Assembly (NCBI RefSeq): GCF_004000765.1
Contig: NZ_BILW01000047.1
Span: 1 to 47,682 of the forward strand
Source of the DNA: Paenibacillus chondroitinus NBRC 15376
Lineage (GTDB): Bacteria; Bacillota; Bacilli; Paenibacillales; NBRC-103111
Length of the DNA stretch: 47,682 bases
Reading direction: 5' to 3'
Part shown: piece after piece, positions 6,294-15,071 of the stretch
Numbering within the stretch: the stretch's first letter is position 1
Layout of the letters: each line of letters starts with the position of its first letter
Made by a program: the position numbers and the translations under genes
Notes under the pieces: model-generated
Database searches by the model: none
What the model saw: only the letters and a program-made list of their open reading frames with translations
Told to the model about the DNA's origin: nothing

Positions 6294-9062
6294 TCAGGAA
6301 ACAGATAATGTGCCATTCCACTCTGCTGTCGTACCGTGTTGGAAATATTCATCACAAATATAGAAGTATAGCTGTGCCGCCTTATCCTGACGATTCTGTT
6401 TAATGACCATCAAGAAAGCTTCTCTTGCATCATAGAATCGTCCTACCTGGTAATACGTGACCGCCTGCTCGAATAACGTCTTGGTCTTCTCCTTCAGTAC
6501 CCGAATTGTATCGGGATCGCCCTGATAAACGTCGAACAATCGAAGCGGCTCCTTCACTCCTTCTACCTGAATCAGTCCCAGGTTCCGGTATTGAAAGGCT
6601 GCCGGCTGTTGCAGCGACTGCACCACATGATCGGTAATGAGAATGGATGCGCCGAGCGGCTCCGTCATTTTCTCCAGCATACTTGCCACATTCACACCGT
6701 CAGAGATCACATTGCCCTCCAGGCGCTGCTGCTCGCCGATAATCCCGAGACGGAGCGGTCCTTTATGCAGGCCGATACCGAAATCCAGCGGCGAATAGCC
6801 GACTTTTGCCCGATGCGAATTGTAAAGATCCAGCTCCTTGCGCATCTCAACGCACGCCTGCAGCGCTTCATCCGCTTGATTCGGGAAAAGCGCCATGAAG
6901 CCTGCACCCAGATACTTGTTCATAAGACCTTGATGCTTGCGGACATAAGGACCGAACCGGCTAAGGAACGAATTGACGAAGTTGAAGTTCTCTTCCGGCG
7001 TGAGCTTCTTGGAAAGCAGATAGAAGCTTCGGATGTTAAAAATCAAAATCGACATATTTTTCTCTACTTGATCGCCAAGTTCAACCTCCAGAATGCTTTC
7101 CTTGTTCAAGAATCGCAAAAACTGCTGCGGAACGAAGCGGTAGTAGGACTGGCTAAAGTTCTCTACCTTGGTGATATAGTCCCGAATGCGGGCTGCCATT
7201 GTATTGACGCTGTCGCCCAGATCTGACACCTCGTCGCGTGTGTTGATCGTAACGACCGTGTCCCAATTGCCTTTGGCGATCTCGCCGACACTATTGCGCA
7301 GCTTCCGGATCGAAGACAGCAATACATAGGTCATGACAACGAGTACAAGCAGCAAACCAACGGAAATGAGCGCAATATTACGGATAATCGATTGAAGTAC
7401 CGCCTGGCGATGTTTAAGAATGCCATCCAGGTTTTTACTCGTTTCGAAAACCCCGACAATTTTACCCGCTGAGTTAAAAATAGGAGCAATCGCGTAACGC
7501 CACTCGCCTGAGAAATCCTGCCATTGTCCCGTAGCTGGCTTGCCTTCGAGTACAACCTGCTGATTCTCTGGGGTTTGTTGGAACGGATTAAACATATGCA
7601 TGCCATCATCGTCTTCGAGAATCCGATAAATGACCCCATTTTCATATTTATACACTGCTTTATAAAAGCCTTGATTATCATCGCTGGCGTTATTTTCAAA
7701 AACCGATTGAATCTTTCGGCGGAAGGATTGATAGGTTGCACCGTTGTAATCAAGCGGTGACGTCATACCTTCCAGCTTATCGCCATCGACGAGATTTTGA
7801 CCGTTTTTGGCCAGTAAAATAAGCTCGCTAAACGTTTCCTCTTCCATTTTCTTAGAGAAGCTCTCATAAATGACGGTTGACAGCAGAATCATCGAGGCCG
7901 CAATAACCGGCACCAGAATGAGGATCTGTTTCATCATCAAAGGAAGGCGGCGTTGCAGCAAATTGAAGAAAACAAGCTTGATCGCATAAAGCACAAGGAT
8001 TAGAGCCGCTACGGCAACCGACCAATGTACAAACAATTGGGTTCTTACCGGCTGACTGTATAGAGCCTCTACCATGGACGGCGTAATGGTCCCATCCGGC
8101 AGGCGGCGATTAATCTGCGTCGATTCTACGATAATAAGGCTGCCATCCTGCGCGATGGAACTCGAAGTGGCATCAAAAGCAAGATCTATGCCGTTTGCTT
8201 GCGCCTTCTCTTCGGTTACAAGTCCTTCAATCGTGTAAGGCTGTGCAGGATCAAGCCGGGAAATCATTTTATTGTTAAAATCGATGAAGATCAGGCGGCC
8301 CTGATTATCAAGATGCAGGCTTTCTGGGAAATTGCGTCTTGTGCGATCAAGCCCGGGAAGCGGATAAACAAGCTCGGAATGCCCGTCGCCAAAAGCGCGA
8401 TAGATCTCTCCGCTGCGCGTTGAATAGTAGATCTCGCCAGGCTTAAAGCCGTCTGCCTCAGCGACAAATTTATTTTGCGGGAGCTTTATCGTGTAGACCA
8501 ACTTGGGATCAAATGTCTCCTGTTTGCCAACCGGAGCTTGATAGAGGGTTAATTGCTGTACTTCGTCATTGAAAAAATAGACCATCCCGTCGTGAACCTG
8601 AACATTTCGCAAAGACCCCAATCTATACCGCTGGGTTTGCGCATCATTGTATTCCTGCGAGAACAAGCTGCGGTCGAACTGCCCATCGGGCGTATAGCGA
8701 ACAATCTGCTCGGACTTCACTGCAATCCCGTACGGATCAAGCAAGGTCCGAATCGTGTAGAGATACCCCAAATCATCGACAGCCATATCGTTAAAACGGT
8801 ACACTTCCCCGTTTTTCCCGGTCTCGCTCCTAATGGAGTACTGAAGAACACCATCCCCGTTCAGCTTGTGAATCGTCTTCTTCGCGTTATCAATGACAAA
8901 CAAATTGTTATGCCCATCCGAGATCGCCTTCGATAAACCGTCGAAAGGCATGCTCTTGTGAAAAGGCCATAGTGTGAAGCTTTCCCTGTTTAATCCAAGG
9001 TAGGTTCCAGCAGCACCCAGAAGCAGCAGTACGAGCAGCAATGCCGCAATCGATTTCTTCAT
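6294..9062 (-). CDS. Beta-propeller / Cache / HAMP membrane receptor with a degenerate class III cyclase domain
   Basis: A 922-residue protein. Layout: N-terminal membrane segment (about 5-24), extracytoplasmic NHL-like beta-propeller (about 40-330), two membrane segments (about 345-395), Cache-like sensor (about 400-560), membrane segment (about 565-585), HAMP, a class III adenylate/guanylate cyclase fold (about 665-830) and a short TPR-like tail. The cyclase fold is clear, but the first metal Asp is Asn (ILIFNIRSF, residue 676) and the second is Ala (KYLGAGFMALF, residue 720). Two-metal catalysis therefore looks lost, and the domain may be a pseudo-cyclase or a nucleotide sensor. It lies between the TolC/stalk gene (16 bases upstream) and the GNAT gene. 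The ATG at 9062 has GGAG about 11 bases ahead. The fold is well supported; loss of activity is inferred from the two substitutions. Confidence 0.85.
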   Translation of the reverse strand: MKKSIAALLLVLLLLGAAGTYLGLNRESFTLWPFHKSMPFDGLSKAISDGHNNLFVIDNAKKTIHKLNGDGVLQYSIRSETGKNGEVYRFNDMAVDDLGYLYTIRTLLDPYGIAVKSEQIVRYTPDGQFDRSLFSQEYNDAQTQRYRLGSLRNVQVHDGMVYFFNDEVQQLTLYQAPVGKQETFDPKLVYTIKLPQNKFVAEADGFKPGEIYYSTRSGEIYRAFGDGHSELVYPLPGLDRTRRNFPESLHLDNQGRLIFIDFNNKMISRLDPAQPYTIEGLVTEEKAQANGIDLAFDATSSSIAQDGSLIIVESTQINRRLPDGTITPSMVEALYSQPVRTQLFVHWSVAVAALILVLYAIKLVFFNLLQRRLPLMMKQILILVPVIAASMILLSTVIYESFSKKMEEETFSELILLAKNGQNLVDGDKLEGMTSPLDYNGATYQSFRRKIQSVFENNASDDNQGFYKAVYKYENGVIYRILEDDDGMHMFNPFQQTPENQQVVLEGKPATGQWQDFSGEWRYAIAPIFNSAGKIVGVFETSKNLDGILKHRQAVLQSIIRNIALISVGLLLVLVVMTYVLLSSIRKLRNSVGEIAKGNWDTVVTINTRDEVSDLGDSVNTMAARIRDYITKVENFSQSYYRFVPQQFLRFLNKESILEVELGDQVEKNMSILIFNIRSFYLLSKKLTPEENFNFVNSFLSRFGPYVRKHQGLMNKYLGAGFMALFPNQADEALQACVEMRKELDLYNSHRAKVGYSPLDFGIGLHKGPLRLGIIGEQQRLEGNVISDGVNVASMLEKMTEPLGASILITDHVVQSLQQPAAFQYRNLGLIQVEGVKEPLRLFDVYQGDPDTIRVLKEKTKTLFEQAVTYYQVGRFYDAREAFLMVIKQNRQDKAAQLYFYICDEYFQHGTTAEWNGTLSVS

Positions 9063-9078
9063 CGCTCTTTAATCTCCT

Positions 9079-12000
9079 CTAATATGAAATCTGAATGATT
9101 TGCGTCGGTGCGTTCCAATCAACCTGCAGACCCAAGGATTCTGCAATGAATCTTAATGGAACATAAGTCCTTCCTTCAAGCAGATAGGCCGGGCCGTCGA
9201 TTTGCACAGGATCGCCATCAACATAAGCTTTGTCTTCACTGATACGGCTCGTGATCGTCCTATATTCCGTGCTGACCGTAACCGTGAGAGTATCTTGGTC
9301 CCAATCTACGGCGGCACCGAACGACTCCGATACGGATCTTATGGGTAAATATGCCTGCCCGTTTATTATAACAGGCGGAGCATCAAATTTGATGAAAATA
9401 TTGGGAGAAAGCACGTTTTCTGCCGGAATCGGTTGAATGGAGGCACTAGCTGCGCTGGCCGCCAATGAAGCTGAAACATCGGCCAAGGCCGCCTGCTCCT
9501 CAGGCGTATACTTGGCCTTTTCTTGCTGCTGCAGCTCCTCCAGCAGCTTCGTGACCTGCTGTTCAAGCTGCGTCTGCACGCCTGCCTCTTGCGGCAACGC
9601 TGCCGCAAGCATCTGAACGGCGTCCAGCTGCGCGAACAGCGCGTCCTTCTTCGCCGTCGCCACCGCCTCGGCGACGGCTTCGAGCGAGCGGGTCAGCGTC
9701 GCGACCCGCTCCGTGTCCCCCTGCGCCTGCGCCAGCTTCAGCGCAGCCTCCAGCTTCAGCTTCGCTTCTGCGAGCGAAGCCTGTCCTGCGGATGCGCCCG
9801 TTTGCGCATCCGCGAGCTGCGCCTGCGTCGCCAGGAGCTGCTGCAGATTGGCTGCAGCAGCTTTCGGCTCGCCGGCGGCGAGGGCTTGCTCCAGCTTCGT
9901 CTGCTGGAGCTCAGCCTGCCCGGCCAGCGCGTCCTCGCTGGCCACGTCCTTCCCAGGCGCTGTGCCGCCTGGGGGTGTCTCACCGCCGGGCTCGCCTGGC
10001 GGTGTCTCGTTCTCCTCGGACAGCGCTGCGATCAGCGCGTCCGGGTTGTTCACCAGCTCCATCTGCTGAAGAGCGGCCTGGTTGTCGCCTTTCTGCAGCG
10101 CCTCCAGCATCCCGAGCTGGGCCTGCGCATCCTTGATCTCGACCGCCAAATCGGCGATCTCGCTCAGCTTCATATCCGTAACAGCCGCTTCCTTGGCCGC
10201 CTCCAGCTTCACAATATCTTTCTTCAGCGTGTCAATCTGCTGCTGCAGTTGTTCTGGCGTTTGCAGAGAAGCAATGGCACCAGGCTTTGCAATTTCCACG
10301 GTGACCTTCAGAGCCTCAGCGTCCTTCTGCGAAAGCGCTGCGGAACTCGTCGGATCGGCGATCGCACTCGGGTCTACGGCATTATCCATGCCGAACCATA
10401 CCGCTCCAGGCTCATCCGCTTTATAAAAAATCCCCTGTCCCGATGAAGACATCGTTGCCGAAGCCGCATTATAAGCTTCAGGAGTGAGCGCATCCAGCCG
10501 CACTTTGTAGGAACCGATGATAACGGTACCTGGCCCTTTTTCCTCGTCAGCACCAGAACCGCTTTCTCCGTTTGCCGTTCCTTCTCCTCCTGTGGAGCTT
10601 CCCTCATTTGCTGCGCCATCTGCTGCACCACTTGCTTCACCATCCGTGGCTTCAGCTTCTACCGCCGCCAACTGTCCGGCATTTCCTTTGCCCTCCAGCA
10701 GCAGCTCCCCAATTGGTTTTCTCTTCGCGTAGAGCACAACCTTCAAGTTCTCAAGTTGACTGAGTTTAAGCGTTAATTGTCGCACTGCCTTATTCAGCTT
10801 AGTACGTTTACCGATCGCATGACCATCTTTGGTAAACAACGCATAGTCCGTGGCGCCAATTTTTTTATTCACTGTCACGCTAAAATCACTAAGCAGCGGA
10901 CCGACAGCCGGCTTCAATTTCCAGGAACCCGCAGGCACCTTTGGATTTTGCGGCTTGACGGCGGCGAGCCCATCATCCAGGTTTTGATAAGGCAGGATGC
11001 CCTTTTTCAACGTTTTTGCAACGGCCCCGCCCGTGTCGATATCCAGCTTGCCAAGCGCGGCTTCATAGCTCATTTGCGCCATTAGAATTTGCTCGTCCGC
11101 CTTGCTCACCGCTTCTTTATAAGCCGTAAGCTCGTCGGTTTTCATCAAGCTGAGTTTCACCTTCTGGGCCGCTTTATCCAGCGCTCCTACAGCACTATCC
11201 TTATCGCGTAAAGCTTGCGCGTAACCTTCCTCCGCACCCTTTGCTTCCATATAGGAGGCTCTGACTGCTGCTATAACCGCTGTTCTGCTTTCCTTCTCCT
11301 GCAAAACCGCCTTATTTTGTTCCATGGTGGCAATAGGTAACGCATCCCGCAGGTCATCCAGGTAACGCAGTCCGTCAAACTCCCCTTGGAGCAACGATTT
11401 GGGAATCGGAATAAATCCAAGCAAAAGGAAAAAACCTTCCCAATCTTTCTTCACCTGCGACAATGTCGTTTCATAACTGGCCAGAAACATGTCCATGTCG
11501 ATATCCTTAGCCTTATACAAACCATCCATAACCTTCATGCGGCTGCTGCCAAATTTGGAGCTGTACAAATCACGTGTCGTGCTTAGCTTATGATCGGCCA
11601 AACGCCGATCCTCCGTATCTTTCAGCAGACTGACCGTCGATTTGAGCCCGCTGGTTATGTAGGCCGGCAGCTGCTTCTGATCCAGATTCGCGTAATCCGG
11701 TTCAAAAGAAAGCTGAACTTTATTCTCCATATCCAATTGAAGCAGCTTGCCCAACGCCAAACGGCTTGATTTGGCCGTCAATTGCGCTTGTTTATAGACG
11801 GATGTTGCCTTCTCCAGCGTCTTCTCCGCCTCTTCCTGCTCAGAATTGTCAGCAAGCCCGAATTTCCGCTTCTTTTTCACCGTATCCAACGCCGTTTTGG
11901 CGTCCTGCCATTTCTTGCGTGCGTTCTCTTCAGCAGCATCGTCCTGATATGCCGTTAAGTACGCTTTCTGCACATCAAAACGAACGGTGTTCATCGATTG

Positions 12001-12342
12001 TCGAAGTGTTTCCTGTGCGAGATATAACTGCTTGCTGGCCTCAGGCACCTTCAAACGTGTCGTCAGGTCCTGGCTTAAATTCCGGGGCTTGGCAAAAAGA
12101 CCGGAAGCCTTCGCCTCCTCACTTTTCACAGCATGCTGCGCTTGCTCCAGCTCCAGCTTTTTCTTTGAAATATCGGTTTTGGCGTCCCGCAGGACTGAAC
12201 TTATTTTCAACCCTTGATCCATCGCTTCTTTCATGGTTAAAGCTTTTACCGACGCAGCTTCCACACTTGGCCCTGCCGCCAGAACCGGCGCTGCCGACAG
12301 CAGCACTACGAGTCCCAGCTTTACTGCTTTTAACCCTGCCAC
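9079..12342 (-). CDS. Secreted TolC-like coiled-coil protein with C-terminal stalk (copper amine oxidase N-like) domain
   Basis: A 1087-residue exported protein starting at GTG 12342, with GGAGGG seven bases ahead. It has a signal peptide (about 1-29, ending near VEAAS), then two helical regions rich in Ala/Gln/Lys (about 35-235 and 330-440) that resemble the TolC/outer-membrane-efflux fold. A beta-rich part and a Gly/Glu/Ala-rich linker follow (about 560-605), then long Ala/Gln/Leu coiled coil (about 690-960). The C-terminus has two stalk-domain units: INGQAYLPIRSVSESFG with VDWDQD, and LEGRTYVPLRFIAESLG with VDWNAP. The stalk domain is common on Paenibacillus cell-surface proteins. There is no outer membrane here, so the coiled coil is more likely a wall-spanning or surface scaffold than an efflux channel. 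It is the first gene of the minus-strand run and divergent from the DUF4280 gene. Confidence 0.78.
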   Translation of the reverse strand: MAGLKAVKLGLVVLLSAAPVLAAGPSVEAASVKALTMKEAMDQGLKISSVLRDAKTDISKKKLELEQAQHAVKSEEAKASGLFAKPRNLSQDLTTRLKVPEASKQLYLAQETLRQSMNTVRFDVQKAYLTAYQDDAAEENARKKWQDAKTALDTVKKKRKFGLADNSEQEEAEKTLEKATSVYKQAQLTAKSSRLALGKLLQLDMENKVQLSFEPDYANLDQKQLPAYITSGLKSTVSLLKDTEDRRLADHKLSTTRDLYSSKFGSSRMKVMDGLYKAKDIDMDMFLASYETTLSQVKKDWEGFFLLLGFIPIPKSLLQGEFDGLRYLDDLRDALPIATMEQNKAVLQEKESRTAVIAAVRASYMEAKGAEEGYAQALRDKDSAVGALDKAAQKVKLSLMKTDELTAYKEAVSKADEQILMAQMSYEAALGKLDIDTGGAVAKTLKKGILPYQNLDDGLAAVKPQNPKVPAGSWKLKPAVGPLLSDFSVTVNKKIGATDYALFTKDGHAIGKRTKLNKAVRQLTLKLSQLENLKVVLYAKRKPIGELLLEGKGNAGQLAAVEAEATDGEASGAADGAANEGSSTGGEGTANGESGSGADEEKGPGTVIIGSYKVRLDALTPEAYNAASATMSSSGQGIFYKADEPGAVWFGMDNAVDPSAIADPTSSAALSQKDAEALKVTVEIAKPGAIASLQTPEQLQQQIDTLKKDIVKLEAAKEAAVTDMKLSEIADLAVEIKDAQAQLGMLEALQKGDNQAALQQMELVNNPDALIAALSEENETPPGEPGGETPPGGTAPGKDVASEDALAGQAELQQTKLEQALAAGEPKAAAANLQQLLATQAQLADAQTGASAGQASLAEAKLKLEAALKLAQAQGDTERVATLTRSLEAVAEAVATAKKDALFAQLDAVQMLAAALPQEAGVQTQLEQQVTKLLEELQQQEKAKYTPEEQAALADVSASLAASAASASIQPIPAENVLSPNIFIKFDAPPVIINGQAYLPIRSVSESFGAAVDWDQDTLTVTVSTEYRTITSRISEDKAYVDGDPVQIDGPAYLLEGRTYVPLRFIAESLGLQVDWNAPTQIIQISY

Positions 12343-12453
12343 TCTGAATCCCTCCGCTCGCTTGCAACTCTTCCTTTATAGTACAATATCTCTTACACTC
12401 TCGCACCCATCTTTTGGAGAAACTTAGCGAAAAGAATCGAATATAGTAATAGA

Positions 12454-12482
12454 TTGATGGTTATCTGCTTTTCTAGTAGTAT
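12454..12482 (+). promoter_or_regulatory. Sigma-A-like promoter for the DUF4280-MORN genes
   Basis: The -35 box TTGATG (12454-12459) and -10 box TAGTAT (12477-12482) are separated by 17 bases. The DUF4280 start is about 70 bases downstream. The 213-base divergent spacer also has to hold the promoter of the minus-strand run, for which I saw no clear -35/-10 pair. Confidence 0.55.
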
Positions 12483-12555
12483 AAAAGTAACAGAAACTAC
12501 AACTGCATCGGATCCTGCTACATAAATGACTTGTTACATTAAAGGAGGTATACCC

Positions 12556-12942
12556 ATGGGGAACCTTGTTTGCGGCGGTGCTATGCTGCAATGTTCTTTC
12601 GGCGCTGCGCCCAGTTCGTTAATGGTGCTGCCAGCGAATATGGTCATGACCGCGATGCCCATCGCAAACATTATGGATAATAAACCGATGGTGAACATTT
12701 TGCCGTTCGGCATGTGCAATTCCATGGCCAATCCCACGGTTGCCGCAGCAACGGCGGCGGCGTTCGGCGTGCTGACGCCCATGCCCTGCATACCGGTTAC
12801 AGCAGCTCCTTGGGTTCCCGGATCGCCGACGGTACTCGTCGCTAACATGCCTGCTCTGAACAACTCCTCCAAATGCATGTGCAATTGGGGAGGTGTCATC
12901 CAAGTTCAGCAGCCAGGACAAATGACCATTCAGGTGCCTTAA
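12556..12942 (+). CDS. DUF4280 PAAR-like protein
   Basis: A 128-residue protein beginning MGNLVCGGAMLQCSFG, with an AAAGGAGGT ribosome site seven bases before the ATG at 12556. The pattern of an early CGGAxLxCSFG, a central MCNSMANP and PMPCIPVT, and a late KCMCNWGG is typical of DUF4280. These small Cys- and Gly-containing proteins resemble PAAR spike-tip proteins and are found with contractile injection systems. In a PAAR role it would cap the needle spike and carry or guide cargo. The Cys residues could bind a metal as in PAAR tips, which is inference. The MORN-repeat gene follows 44 bases later and is probably co-transcribed. Its presence 12 kb from the DUF4157 gene supports an injection-system locus. 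Confidence 0.85.
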   Translation: MGNLVCGGAMLQCSFGAAPSSLMVLPANMVMTAMPIANIMDNKPMVNILPFGMCNSMANPTVAAATAAAFGVLTPMPCIPVTAAPWVPGSPTVLVANMPALNNSSKCMCNWGGVIQVQQPGQMTIQVP

Positions 12943-12986
12943 CGCATTTTTATAAAAAATCGAGCGTCCTTTTAGGAGTGAAATCA

Positions 12987-14687
12987 TTGGAGATTCAGCC
13001 GGTCAAAACCATTGAAAAAGTGCTAAGGCCCGTTGTAGCACCTTTTATCGGACATGTTATGAAAGCCTTTCAAACGATTGGAAGGCTGCCCAAACTAGCG
13101 ATCATTAAGTTTCAACAGATTCTTAGAGTCATGCTGCAAACGCGTGAGACCTCGTTAAAAAACTATCTTTTGATCGGCTCCTACTACGTCTCCAAAAGGC
13201 TGCTGCTTTTCATCACCTTGTTGATTCTCGTCCTGATCTTTTTTATCTTCATACGCCCGCCTGCGATCGTGAATAAATGGTTGAACCGGGTTCCTGTTCT
13301 GCAGGAGAACACCACGAAGCTGACCAGCTTCTCGGGGAATGGCAAAGTAGTGGGTGCCGAAAAGGCGGCACGCTATGAAGGTGGTTTAGTTGACGGGCTG
13401 TATGCAGGCAAAGGCAAGCTTTATCACAAGAACGGCGTTCTCGCTTACGAGGGCGATTTTGAAAAGGGGCAGAAATCAGGCGCCGGTTCGCTCTATGACG
13501 AGCAAGGCACTTTGCTGTATAAAGGCGCTTTTGCGGGAGATGCCTACAACGGGGCAGGTACCTTATATACGCCCAACCAGAAAGTCTTGTATATCGGCGA
13601 ATTTCAAAATGGCAAATACGGCGGGGCCGGAAAATTGTTTGCCCCAAGCGGCGATTTGCTTTACGAAGGCGCGTTTAACGGCGGCCTATACAATGGGGCG
13701 GGCAAGCTGTTCTCTTCGGGCGGCATCGCCCAATATGAAGGGGAATTTGCTGCGGGCCAGTATAGCGGAGCTGGCAAGCTGTTCGATACCAAAGGCCTTC
13801 TCGTTTATGAAGGCGGCTTTAAGAACGGCAGCTACTCCGGCGACGGAACCGAGTACTACCCTAGCGGCCTGATGAAGTTTAAAGGCCAGTTCCTGGCGGG
13901 CACGTACGGCGGCGAAGGCACCGCCTTCGATGAAAAAGGCGTGCCCCGTTTCAAGGGCACGTATGTGAACGGCGCCCTGAACGGCGCCGGAGAAGCATAC
14001 GACGAGTTGGGCAAACTCGTCTACAAAGGCGATTTCAAGGTCGGCGTCTATGACGGCCTTGGCACGGTGTTTGACGCAGACGGCGCGCCGCTGCTGCGGA
14101 GCTTTTTTGCAGGCGGCCAGGCCAGCCTGCAGGGCTTCCTCGGTTTGTCCAGCAAAAAAGTCGAAGACTTGCTGGGCAAACCGGCGGAAGTGACGCTGCA
14201 GGATGCCAGCATCATGCTTGCGGGCCAGGAGGCGGCGGTTGACGCCTCCGCGGGGACTGCGGCAGCCGCCGCTGACACTAGCGCTAGCGCTGGTGAGGCT
14301 GCCGTTGGGGCTTCCACGCCAGCTGCCGCAGGCGCTGGCGCGGGCGATGCAGCAGCAGCAACGGCAGGCGTGAAGCTGCTGCTAAGCTATCCGGCCTACC
14401 AGCTGTCACTGCTGGTAGAGCCGGCGAAGGGCAATCCGAAGGAGGCGGTTGTCACTTCGCTTAGCATTTGGGGCTCGAAGCCTTTGGCGCTGCTGCAGCC
14501 AGCCATCGAGACCGTCAAAAAGCGCGGCGAGCCGAACGAAGCCGGCTACGTCGTAATGGAAACCGAAGTAGGTGCCGGGAATGGCACCTACACGAACAGC
14601 TATTACAAGGGGGATTACCTCTTCACCTTGACGCATTTTGATAAAACCAAAGAAGCCCACCTTCTGCAGGTGAGCTCAACAAAATAA
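12987..14687 (+). CDS. Membrane-anchored MORN-repeat protein
   Basis: A 566-residue protein from a TTG at 12987, chosen because AGGAG lies eight bases ahead. An in-frame GTG at 12978 would overlap that site. Residues of about 1-70 are cytoplasmic and basic, followed by one long membrane segment (about 72-90, LLLFITLLILVLIFFIF). About ten MORN/YwqK-like repeats of roughly 23 residues follow (pattern YEGxFxxGxYxGxGKLF), between about 115 and 350. A stretch rich in Ala/Gly (about 415-450) leads to a small C-terminal domain. MORN repeats often bind lipid or other proteins. The gene follows DUF4280 and ends in a strong terminator, so the two form a unit. A role in anchoring or regulating the spike protein is possible but not shown. 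Confidence 0.82.
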   Translation: MEIQPVKTIEKVLRPVVAPFIGHVMKAFQTIGRLPKLAIIKFQQILRVMLQTRETSLKNYLLIGSYYVSKRLLLFITLLILVLIFFIFIRPPAIVNKWLNRVPVLQENTTKLTSFSGNGKVVGAEKAARYEGGLVDGLYAGKGKLYHKNGVLAYEGDFEKGQKSGAGSLYDEQGTLLYKGAFAGDAYNGAGTLYTPNQKVLYIGEFQNGKYGGAGKLFAPSGDLLYEGAFNGGLYNGAGKLFSSGGIAQYEGEFAAGQYSGAGKLFDTKGLLVYEGGFKNGSYSGDGTEYYPSGLMKFKGQFLAGTYGGEGTAFDEKGVPRFKGTYVNGALNGAGEAYDELGKLVYKGDFKVGVYDGLGTVFDADGAPLLRSFFAGGQASLQGFLGLSSKKVEDLLGKPAEVTLQDASIMLAGQEAAVDASAGTAAAAADTSASAGEAAVGASTPAAAGAGAGDAAAATAGVKLLLSYPAYQLSLLVEPAKGNPKEAVVTSLSIWGSKPLALLQPAIETVKKRGEPNEAGYVVMETEVGAGNGTYTNSYYKGDYLFTLTHFDKTKEAHLLQVSSTK

Positions 14688-14690
14688 AAA

Positions 14691-14732
14691 CAGCCGGGAG
14701 ACGCTCTATTGGGTTCTCCCGGTTGTTTTTTT
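14691..14732 (+). terminator. Rho-independent terminator of the DUF4280-MORN unit
   Basis: An 11-pair stem (CAGCCGGGAGA with TCTCCCGGTTG, one G-U pair) and a 13-base loop are followed by seven T. It starts four bases after the MORN gene stop. Confidence 0.88.
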
Positions 14733-14751
14733 GTGGGCTGCATTGTGACTG

Positions 14752-14826
14752 ATATCCCTGAGTAACGTAAATTCTGAGCTATCTACAATAAAGTAATCAA
14801 AATCTCACTACCCTAGCTACTCCAAC
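14752..14826. repeat. Direct repeat, copy 1 (about 75 bases)
   Basis: Begins ATATCCCTGAGTAACG and contains CTGAGCTATCTACAATAAAG, then a TACCCTAGCT(A/C)CTCCAAC end. Copy 2 at 14937-15011 differs by a few substitutions and small indels. It is not part of any open frame I would accept. Confidence 0.75.
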
Positions 14827-14936
14827 CAATCCCTCCTTCTCCACCACTTACCACTTTTACGCACAATCTTTCGTCCGGATCAGCATCATACTGGCTCTAT
14901 ATGGCACACAGCCACAGCCCTCGTCCACTCGGACCA

Positions 14937-15011
14937 ATATCCCTGAGTAACGCAAAATCTGAGCTATCTACAATAAAGTAATCTAAATCTCTACCCTAGC
15001 TCCTCCAACTC
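14937..15011. repeat. Direct repeat, copy 2 (about 75 bases)
   Basis: Same orientation as copy 1, with 185 bases between the two start points. The shared core ATATCCCTGAGTAACG and CTGAGCTATCTACAATAAAG is intact. The repeated unit carries no clear gene or terminator. Confidence 0.75.
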
Positions 15012-15071
15012 CTCTCATCTTCACAACCACCTTCACTCTTACTCTCACTCACCACCCAGACTATAAACTAT

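Larger units (their letters stand above)
14733..15071. other. Non-coding spacer
   Basis: I see no gene between the terminator at 14732 and the anmK stop at 15416. The first part holds two copies of a direct repeat (listed separately) separated by pyrimidine-rich sequence. The rest holds a palindromic element and a long inverted repeat, also listed. Confidence 0.6.

Noticed and set aside
9523..10446. Plus-strand open frames inside the TolC-like/stalk gene
   Set aside because: They are shadows of GC-rich Ala/Gln/Leu codons; the minus-strand frame has a signal peptide, stalk domains and a good start.
12343..12453. Sigma-B type promoter for the minus-strand run
   Set aside because: A GTTT...GGGTG pattern exists on the minus strand but the spacing is too short for a sigma-B promoter.
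12534..12899. Minus-strand open frame opposite the DUF4280 gene
   Set aside because: The plus-strand frame has a strong ribosome site and a recognised family; the minus frame has neither.
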